From contig WQVF01000020.1 of assembly GCA_009781725.1 (NCBI GenBank), positions 1 to 49,780 on the forward strand: a stretch of DNA of 49,780 nt. The letters run 5' to 3'. This DNA comes from Defluviitaleaceae bacterium (GTDB taxonomy: Bacteria > Bacillota > Clostridia > Lachnospirales > WQUN01). Position numbers and translations under genes: made by a program. Shown here one piece after another: positions 44,854 through 49,780 of this stretch. How positions within the stretch are numbered: position 1 is the first letter of the stretch; every line of letters starts with the position of its first letter. A model generated the notes under the pieces. That model was given only the letters and a program-made list of their open reading frames with translations. It had not been told where the DNA came from and did no database searches.

Positions 44854-46554
44854 ATGGATTACAAAAGCGCACTGGCTGATATCTTAGCCACTTATACAGA
44901 TTTGCCCCACGAAGAATTACTCCAAACAATAGAAACCCCGCCGGACCCAAAACTAGGAGACTTGGCATTTCCCTGTTTTAGATTGGCGAAGTCCATGAAA
45001 AAAGCCCCGGCCGTCATTGCCCAGGAAATAATCGCAAAATTAATGGAGGCTAAGCCCGATTGGATAAACGAGGCAAGAGCCACCGGGCCATATATAAATA
45101 TTTTTTTGGATAAATCCGCCTTTGTAGGGGATGCCTTGACGGCCGTTTTCAAGGCTGGCAGCTCATACGGCGCGTCCAATCTGGGTGTGGGGCAGAAAAT
45201 CATCGTGGAATATTCTTCTCCTAATATAGCCAAGTATTTCCATGTAGGGCATTTTGCCAACACAGTTATTGGAAAAGCATTGGATAATATTTATCGTTGC
45301 CTTGGTTACGATGTGACGAGTATTAACCACTTAGGTGACTGGGGCACCCAGTTTGGCAAGCTTATCACCGCGTATATGAAATGGGGCAGCAAAGAAGAAA
45401 TCGAAAAAACCGAGATAGAGGGTTTGGTCAAGCTGTATGTACGATTCCACGAGGAAGCGGACAACGACCCTTCCCTCAATGATGAAGCCCGCGCTTGGGG
45501 CGTAAAAATGGAAAGCGGTGACGAAGAAGGGCTTGCCCTATGGCGTTGGTTTATAGCCTTGAGTATGCGTGAGTTTGACAGGCTGTATAAACGCCTCAAC
45601 GTAAAATTCGACTTGACCCGGGGAGAGAGCTACTATACGGACAAAATGCCGGCAGTGGCAAAATCCCTTGCAGATATGGGCTTAATGGTAGAAAGCGACG
45701 GCGCGCAAATCGTAGACTTGGAAGCCTATGGAATGCCTCCATGCCTGATATTGCGTTCCGACGGGGGCACACTCTACCCCACCAGGGATATAGCCGCAGC
45801 TCTGGACAGATATGAACTCTTCAAATTTGATAAATGCTTATACCTTACAGGGCATGAGCAAATTCTGCATTTTGCTCAATGGATGAAAGTGGTTGAGTTG
45901 ATGGGTAACCCCGGAGCAGCAGGCTTGGTGCATGTGTCTTACGGAATGTACAACTTCGTAGATGGCAAAATGTCTACCCGTAAAGGGCAGATAATAAAAG
46001 CAGATGAGGTAATTAACGAAGCCGTCACCAAAACACTGGCGATTATTGAGGAAAAAAACCCCGACCTACCGGATAAAGAAACCGTTGCCGAGGAAGTAGG
46101 CATCGGAGCATTGATTTTTAATCGCCTCTATAATAATCGGATAAAAGATGTAATGTTTAGCTGGGAGCGGGTCCTTAACTTTGAAGGGGAAACCGGCCCA
46201 TATGTACAATATGCCCATGCAAGGTGCTGCTCCGTGCTGGGCAAAGCCGGACACGCATCCAGTGCCGACTTCGACCCTGCTCATCTAGCCGATGATGAAG
46301 CCTTTGCCGTGGCAAGACTCCTCTACGATTATCCGGCGTGTATACCGGAAGCGGCGAGTAAAAACGAGCCATATATAATAGCAAGGCATCTGATGGCACT
46401 GGCCCAGGCGTACAATGCCTTTTATCATAAGCATATAATTTTGGTAGATGACCAGGAAGTGCGCAAAGCGCGACTTGCTCTGACAACCGCTGTCCAACAG
46501 GTACTAAAGGGCGGGTTGAATCTGTTAAATATCGCCGCGCCGGAGGCTATGTAA
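44854..46554 (+). CDS. argS: Arginyl-tRNA synthetase
   Basis: 566 residues, class I synthetase. N-terminal tRNA-binding domain, HIGH motif as H-V-G-H in 'SSPNIAKYFHVGHFANTVIG', KMSKS-like 'KMSTRKGQII', and the DALR anticodon domain at the C-terminus ('IIARHLMALAQAYNAFYHKH'). Charges tRNA-Arg. SD AAGGAGG. No T-box leader was seen before it. Confidence 0.97.
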   Translation: MDYKSALADILATYTDLPHEELLQTIETPPDPKLGDLAFPCFRLAKSMKKAPAVIAQEIIAKLMEAKPDWINEARATGPYINIFLDKSAFVGDALTAVFKAGSSYGASNLGVGQKIIVEYSSPNIAKYFHVGHFANTVIGKALDNIYRCLGYDVTSINHLGDWGTQFGKLITAYMKWGSKEEIEKTEIEGLVKLYVRFHEEADNDPSLNDEARAWGVKMESGDEEGLALWRWFIALSMREFDRLYKRLNVKFDLTRGESYYTDKMPAVAKSLADMGLMVESDGAQIVDLEAYGMPPCLILRSDGGTLYPTRDIAAALDRYELFKFDKCLYLTGHEQILHFAQWMKVVELMGNPGAAGLVHVSYGMYNFVDGKMSTRKGQIIKADEVINEAVTKTLAIIEEKNPDLPDKETVAEEVGIGALIFNRLYNNRIKDVMFSWERVLNFEGETGPYVQYAHARCCSVLGKAGHASSADFDPAHLADDEAFAVARLLYDYPACIPEAASKNEPYIIARHLMALAQAYNAFYHKHIILVDDQEVRKARLALTTAVQQVLKGGLNLLNIAAPEAM

Positions 46555-46573
46555 GAAAACTATATGCAAACTG

Positions 46574-46602
46574 TTGAAACACAATGAAAATTATGGTACA
46601 GT
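46574..46602 (+). promoter_or_regulatory. Promoter of a candidate ncRNA after argS
   Basis: TTGAAA (46574-46579), 17 nt, TACAGT (46597-46602) with an extended -10 TGG before it. It lies just past argS and is not followed by any coding frame. Confidence 0.6.
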
Positions 46603-46608
46603 GTCTGT

Positions 46609-46946
46609 AAGAAAGGTCAGCGGTAATATATTGCTGATATTCAACTAATAAAGTAACCGCGGAACCGTGAAGTGCCTGAGAAACACATACACGGGCTCGT
46701 AGGGATACGTGACATCTCCTACAAGCACAGGATAAACCTGCCTCCGCAGCAGGTGTTAGTGTACAATATCTCCCCAATTTCTTCAAGAAGCCCAGTTACA
46801 GGCCTTGGCAGGCAAACTTAACGGGCGTAATGGCGGTATATTGTTATACAAACCCAAGGCGGTAAGGCAGCTATATTCTTTGCATATGCGCAAAAAATAA
46901 CAGCGCGTAGGTGATGGTGGATTTCCATCTCCCTACGCGCTTTTCG
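46609..46946 (+). ncRNA. Candidate structured noncoding RNA, about 340 nt
   Basis: A stretch free of coding, bounded by the promoter at 46574-46602 and a strong terminator at 46902-46944. Visible pairings: CAGC...GCTG (46618-46636), GTAGGGAT...ATC-t-CCTAC (46699-46722), ACCTGC...GCAGGT near 46736-46756, and a possible H-type pseudoknot. In the pseudoknot, GCCC(a)GTTA (46790-46798) pairs with TAACGGGC (46819-46826), while its loop GCCTTGG (46802-46808) pairs with CCAAGGC (46854-46860). A GTATA-TTGT-TATAC hairpin sits between. RNase P, tmRNA and SRP RNA signatures were looked for and not found. A 6S-like reading of the 5' half (CCTGAGA...GGGCTC) is possible but weak. Class unknown. Confidence 0.5.
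46902..46945 (+). terminator. Terminator of the candidate ncRNA
   Basis: AGCGCGTAGG...CCTACGCGCT with an inner GATGG...CCATC, followed by TTTT. A stem of about 15 bp with one bulge. Confidence 0.88.
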
Positions 46947-47026
46947 CATTAACTCCCGCTGGCCTTTCTAATAAAAAGCGGCTTTACCATTAATGACAAA
47001 ACCGGAAAAGTAACACCCGTGCGGTT

Positions 47027-47174
47027 AAGCCCCCTTCCGAGGAAGGGGGAAAGACGCGGTCAGCGGCGAGGGGGTTGTGTACGCAGGCTGCAAACCTCGG
47101 CTTTTAGTTGCTACACTACGCAGGACGGCAACCCCCCGCCGCTGACGCGGCTCCCCCTTCCGAGGAAGGGGCTT
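47027..47174. repeat. 148-bp inverted repeat element upstream of the AbrB-like gene
   Basis: Left arm AAGCCCCCTTCCGAGGAAGG... with TCAGCGGCGAGGGGGTTG; right arm is its near-complement, ending CCCCTTCCGAGGAAGGGGCTT. Arms of about 50 bp flank a 45-nt centre. Elements of this CCTTCCGAGGAAGG/CAGCGGCG type are common in gut Clostridia as MITE-like repeats. The right end lies about 15 nt before the SD of the next gene. Confidence 0.8.
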
Positions 47175-47200
47175 TAAAAACTTCCACAAGGAGGAAAACC

Positions 47201-47389
47201 ATGGAGAATCTAGGGACAAAGACCATTGATGAACTAAGTCGTATTATCCTGCCAAAAGAAGTAAGGCAATTAAAAGGCTGGGCTATAGGGGATAGAATCA
47301 CGTTTTACAATTACAATGGCATCATCGTAATAGAAAAAAGCGAGCAAATCCAAGAATCTGAGCATTACCCAATCAAGCCAACCGCATAA
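47201..47389 (+). CDS. AbrB/SpoVT-type DNA-binding protein
   Basis: 62 residues behind AAGGAGG. One swapped-hairpin AbrB domain: 'TKTIDELSRIILPKEVRQLK' then 'GWAIGDRITFYNYNGIIVIE'. Such proteins are transition-state regulators or antitoxins; no toxin gene is adjacent, which favours a regulator. Its 3' end overlaps the convergent membrane-protein gene by 25 nt. Confidence 0.82.
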   Translation: MENLGTKTIDELSRIILPKEVRQLKGWAIGDRITFYNYNGIIVIEKSEQIQESEHYPIKPTA

Positions 47390-47796
47390 ACAACAAGAAA
47401 ATAAATATCAATAGGAATCCAAATCCCCCACATAATGTAGCGTCCTATCAGACGGACTCTGCTTCTGTGCGCGCCTGTTTTGTGAATCAGGCGTGATACT
47501 ATAATCGCGCTTATAGATACAACCAAGGAGGCAACGCAAAGCAGTAGCCCCAACATTGATGGCGGCAAGTCAAATATATTGACACCGCTACTCTGCACTA
47601 GGTCACCAATACTATAAAAGACAAAGTCGGTGTCCCTAAATGCATATGTGAAGGCCGTATCCCTAAAGGCATTACCTACATAGAAAATAATAGCAAAAAC
47701 CAATCCAAAATCTATCCAGTCTATGATATTGTATAATTGTAGAAGGTCAGATTTTTCATTTTCTTCTTGTTCAACCGTAAATACATCATTGTTCAT
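47365..47796 (-). CDS. Membrane protein of unknown function
   Basis: 143 residues from the ATG behind GAGGAG. A charged N-terminus of about 30 residues, then three membrane helices: near 'FGLVFAIIFYVGNAF', 'LLLCVASLVVSISAIIVSRL' and 'MWGIWIPIDIYFLVVYAVGL'. No family recognised. Overlaps the end of the AbrB-like gene tail to tail. Confidence 0.65.
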   Translation of the reverse strand: MNNDVFTVEQEENEKSDLLQLYNIIDWIDFGLVFAIIFYVGNAFRDTAFTYAFRDTDFVFYSIGDLVQSSGVNIFDLPPSMLGLLLCVASLVVSISAIIVSRLIHKTGAHRSRVRLIGRYIMWGIWIPIDIYFLVVYAVGLIG

Positions 47797-47929
47797 TTTC
47801 GTGCTCCTCTTCATTTTATACATGCAGTATGACATACGAGTTTAGTTTGCAATAGTTACAATTGTCACTCTATTGAGCAAAGGCGCGCAAACTTTCTTTT
47901 CAACATAGCGTATATCATTTCAAAGTGTT

Positions 47930-47972
47930 AGCTGAGAGCTTATAAAACTGTCAAATATATAAGCTCTCAGCT
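47930..47972. promoter_or_regulatory. Perfect 15-bp inverted repeat in a divergent intergenic region
   Basis: AGCTGAGAGCTTATA (47930-47944) pairs exactly with TATAAGCTCTCAGCT (47958-47972), loop 13 nt, without a T-run. It lies between the divergent membrane-protein gene and the zinc-finger/TM2-like gene, so an operator or a 5'-leader hairpin is more likely than a terminator. A second small hairpin GGAAGC...GCTTCC follows at about 47980. Confidence 0.5.
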
Positions 47973-48037
47973 AGTGGCAATGGAAGCCGGTTTTTTCTAG
48001 CTTCCAACTTCTAAACCTCTATAAAGGAGTGGATATT

Positions 48038-48679
48038 ATGCAATGCAGAACCCATCCCACCACCTCTGCCCTTGATACATGCAATCAGTGCGGTGAATGG
48101 CTCTGTGAGGAATGTACCGTGGATGTACAAGGGCGAAAGTTTTGCCGTAGGTGCCTGATGAGTATGGCCACCTCGGTAGACCATCATACAAAAGAAGCCG
48201 CAGTACCCGGTGGGCGGCGTTTAAGCGGGGGACTCTTGTTTCTGTTTACTATCCCCCCATTCCCATCAGGTGTAAATTATATGTATATGGGGCTAATCAA
48301 ACGCGGCCTTGCGGCACTAATCGGGTTTTTCCTACTGATTTACCTGATTGGAGTCTCAAGCGGCCCCCTTACAGTGCTCTTTGCACTGGCGATGCCCGTA
48401 TATTGGCTGACCATAGCCTTTGATGGCTTTAGCATCCGCAGGCGAATCAATGCCGGCGAGCATGTAGCTGACAGTATCGACGAAGCGATTAGATTTCTCC
48501 GGAATAATAAATATGTAGTATGGGTACTGTTGGCCCTTATAGGCTTTAGCCTCTTGGGTACCGTAGTAAGTGCAGTCATGCGCCTGGTTGCCTGGGCATT
48601 ACCGATAATAATTATATCCCTTGGGTTATATGTGCTCTTTAGGCGCAAAGGCCCACCGGGACCGCCGCCACCTCAATAA
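48038..48679 (+). CDS. B-box-type zinc finger, TM2-like membrane protein
   Basis: 213 residues from the ATG behind AAAGGAGTGG. The N-terminal 45 residues form a zinc finger of B-box kind ('CRTHPTTSALDTCNQCGEWL', 'CEECTVDVQGRKFCRRC'). Then come four or five membrane helices, including 'PPFPSGVNYMYMGLIKRGLA', which resembles the TM2 motif (pG..hhYlG...rG). Function unknown; such proteins may sense or bind partners at the membrane. Proline-rich C-terminus. Ends at a perfect terminator. Confidence 0.78.
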   Translation: MQCRTHPTTSALDTCNQCGEWLCEECTVDVQGRKFCRRCLMSMATSVDHHTKEAAVPGGRRLSGGLLFLFTIPPFPSGVNYMYMGLIKRGLAALIGFFLLIYLIGVSSGPLTVLFALAMPVYWLTIAFDGFSIRRRINAGEHVADSIDEAIRFLRNNKYVVWVLLALIGFSLLGTVVSAVMRLVAWALPIIIISLGLYVLFRRKGPPGPPPPQ

Positions 48680-48706
48680 CAAGCAACCCCTTTTCTTGGT
48701 AGGTTT

Positions 48707-48746
48707 GCATAAAAAACCCGTATGGTGACATACGGGTTTTTTATGC
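48707..48746. terminator. Bidirectional-looking terminator
   Basis: Perfect 18-bp stem 48707-48724 / 48729-48746 with loop GTGA; CCCGTATG/CATACGGG core and A6/T6 runs. Confidence 0.93.
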
Positions 48747-48824
48747 AGAATTGCCATACATAGAAACGCCAGCAGTTTTGTCTTTGAGTACTTACAGTTG
48801 CGCATTGTGTAAGGAAATGACGAC

Positions 48825-48928
48825 TATAGCGAATTAAATGAGAAACAGTCCAGGCCGAGCCGAAAATCGCGAACGCTTCTACGCGTTTTCGGCGACAGAC
48901 TGGACTGATTTCGAATTAATTCGCTATA
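48825..48928. repeat. 104-bp MITE-like palindrome, copy 2
   Basis: Same length and ends as the copy at 36164-36267 (TATAGCGAATTAA / TTAATTCGCTATA), with about six differences in 104 positions. The inner stem CGTG/CACG of copy 1 is CGCG/CGCG here, a compensatory change. Confidence 0.85.
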
Positions 48929-48953
48929 ATATGACGGTAAATGTAAATACTGA

Positions 48954-48982
48954 TTGACAGGTGGATAAGTATGGCATAAAAT
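48954..48982 (+). promoter_or_regulatory. Promoter of the leader before the DUF6273 gene
   Basis: TTGACA (48954-48959), 17 nt, TAAAAT (48977-48982): a near-consensus sigma-A promoter, 25 nt after the 104-bp element. Confidence 0.82.
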
Positions 48983-48988
48983 GCCTAT

Positions 48989-49173
48989 CAATCAAGGGGA
49001 CTCCCTTTAGATGTTAGCTTATCAAAACCAGATAGTATATGCTTCGGCATGGCGTTGCAGGACCAAGAGAGTGTGTGGGATATGAGAAAACGACTCATCC
49101 GCCGAATAAAAGTATGTCTAATGACATAGAATGTGTAGCCGTTTGGATACCTTAGTATCCGGCGGCTTTTTTT
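48989..49173 (+). ncRNA. Candidate cis-regulatory leader RNA of the DUF6273 gene
   Basis: About 185 nt from the predicted start to an intrinsic terminator only 30 nt before the next ATG. Hairpins seen: CTTATC...GATAG (49018-49035 region), ATGC-TTCG-GCAT, ATGAG...CTCAT, TATGTC-TAAT-GACATA. The promoter-structured leader-terminator-SD layout is that of a riboswitch or attenuator. No known riboswitch signature was recognised. A free small RNA is the alternative. Confidence 0.5.
49138..49173 (+). terminator. Leader terminator upstream of the DUF6273 gene
   Basis: GCCG...GGATAC-CTTA-GTATCC...CGGC followed by T7, ending 30 nt before the ATG at 49204. Confidence 0.88.
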
Positions 49174-49203
49174 GTCCTTATATGATATGAAAAAAGGTGA
49201 GGT

Positions 49204-49780
49204 ATGGAAAAAACTCAAGCATCTAAAATATTGAAAGCAATAGGCATCATGGTTTTATTATCGTTGCTTATACTATGCGGATGGTGGGCACATGTACTTA
49301 TATCAAGAAGCCAACCCCCAACAACAATAGCCGACATAGCCTACGACAATATAAGGCGAGGGCGGGATGTGGATTACCGGATATTTATTGAGGAAAATGG
49401 TGAGCTGGTGCCATATCTTGTGCTAACGGCAAACTACGGCGGCAATGTGCTGCTGCTGAGGGAGCACGTAATGGATGAAACAAGACCCTTTAATCCAACT
49501 CCTCGAGATGGAGGATGGGGATGGTCAGATTTTGGTGCATATTATCCTACCAGTGATATTAATAATTTCCTTAACACAGAGTTTATGGATACTTTGGGAG
49601 GGCAAGTGATTGCGGCTATTGTCGCCAGTGATATCGTGGTCACGGATAAGGATAGCATTGGGGGGGGGGGGAGAGGCGATATTTCAAAAGTCCTTACCCC
49701 CAATGGTTTTTTTTTTTCCCTTAGGGGGGTGGGGGTTCCCAACCCCATTTTAAGTTTTCCAGAAGGGAAAATACTAAGGC
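49204..49780 (+). CDS. Membrane-anchored DUF6273-domain protein, cut by the right edge
   Basis: About 192 codons visible; ATG behind AAAGGTGAGG. One N-terminal membrane helix (about residues 11-33, 'AIGIMVLLSLLILCGWWAHV'), then an extracellular part with the DUF6273 pattern: 'LVPYLVLTANYGGNVLLLRE', 'DINNFLNTEFMDTLGG', 'IVVTDKDSIGG', and onward to 'VGVPNPILSF'. Function of the domain is unknown; it is common in clostridial surface proteins. Runs of 12 G and 12 T near 49660-49720 disturb the sequence where the family has G-G-x-G and V-F-L-L-S, so the last 120 bases may contain errors, though the frame stays open. Confidence 0.75.
   Translation, partial: MEKTQASKILKAIGIMVLLSLLILCGWWAHVLISRSQPPTTIADIAYDNIRRGRDVDYRIFIEENGELVPYLVLTANYGGNVLLLREHVMDETRPFNPTPRDGGWGWSDFGAYYPTSDINNFLNTEFMDTLGGQVIAAIVASDIVVTDKDSIGGGGRGDISKVLTPNGFFFSLRGVGVPNPILSFPEGKILR

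Noticed and set aside
46609..46946. RNase P RNA, tmRNA or SRP RNA
   Set aside because: No GAGGAAAGUCC or ACAGAA-type P4 strands, no tRNA-like ends or tag frame, and no GGUCAGG/GGAAGGAAGC SRP motif. Kept as unclassified.
1..49780. CRISPR arrays, tRNA and rRNA genes, complete insertion sequences
   Set aside because: No regularly spaced repeats, no cloverleaf-like stretches with GTTCRANNC, and no transposase frames were found.

Overview
The window looks like chromosomal DNA of an uncultured, probably host-associated or anaerobic member of the Bacillota, class Clostridia. Evidence: the S10-spc-alpha ribosomal gene order, the zinc-type S14, a clostridial L17 with its central insertion, a V-type ATPase operon, a YtxC-like sporulation protein, strong AGGAGG ribosome binding sites with frequent GTG/TTG starts, and sigma-A promoters of TTGACA-N17-TATAAT type. 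No rRNA, tRNA, CRISPR array or complete insertion sequence was seen. Genus cannot be told from this sequence.

Layout. 1-1.2 kb: a gene start running off the left edge, an AT-rich gap, and a ParB-like remnant cut by a 174-bp palindromic element. 1.3-7.8 kb (minus strand): tldE, tldD, pssA, psd, a DUF554 membrane protein and a polysaccharide deacetylase lipoprotein. 8.0-14.4 kb (plus): a YtxC-like gene, then a V-ATPase operon G-C-I-K-E-A that lacks F, B and D and has a short C subunit. It ends in a possible ntpB remnant and a perfect 22-bp hairpin. 14.6-18.3 kb: two AT-rich secreted/membrane genes, an AEC permease, an ImmA-type peptidase and a small membrane protein. 18.3-34.3 kb: the full S10-spc-alpha ribosomal super-operon from rpsJ to rplQ, with secY, map, a KOW protein, infA and rpoA. 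adk is missing between secY and map, and rplQ carries a frameshift. 34.3-36.1 kb: a zinc-ribbon P-loop protein and a secreted copper-amine-oxidase-like protein. 36.3-42.5 kb: a dipeptide/oligopeptide ABC transporter, with four minus-strand genes divergent from its binding lipoprotein. 42.5-49.8 kb: lipase, alanine dehydrogenase, argS, a candidate structured ncRNA, an AbrB-like regulator, membrane proteins, and a leader-controlled DUF6273 gene cut by the right edge.

How it works together. The central 16 kb supplies translation and protein export. The pssA-psd pair makes phosphatidylethanolamine. TldD/TldE form a peptide-trimming protease. The opp genes and alanine dehydrogenase suit an amino-acid/peptide fermenting life.

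The strongest unexplained signal is a 73-74 nt double-hairpin element found in six near-complete copies plus one half copy. Each lies just 5' of a Shine-Dalgarno sequence, always in the sense direction: tldD, rpsJ, rplC (half copy), rpsN, rpsE, rpmJ and rpsK. Its stems show compensatory base changes. Next come a promoter-terminator bounded, pseudoknot-capable RNA of about 340 nt after argS, and a promoter-leader-terminator unit in front of the DUF6273 gene. Several unrelated palindromic repeat families (104, 174, 148 and 77 bp) fill the intergenic regions.
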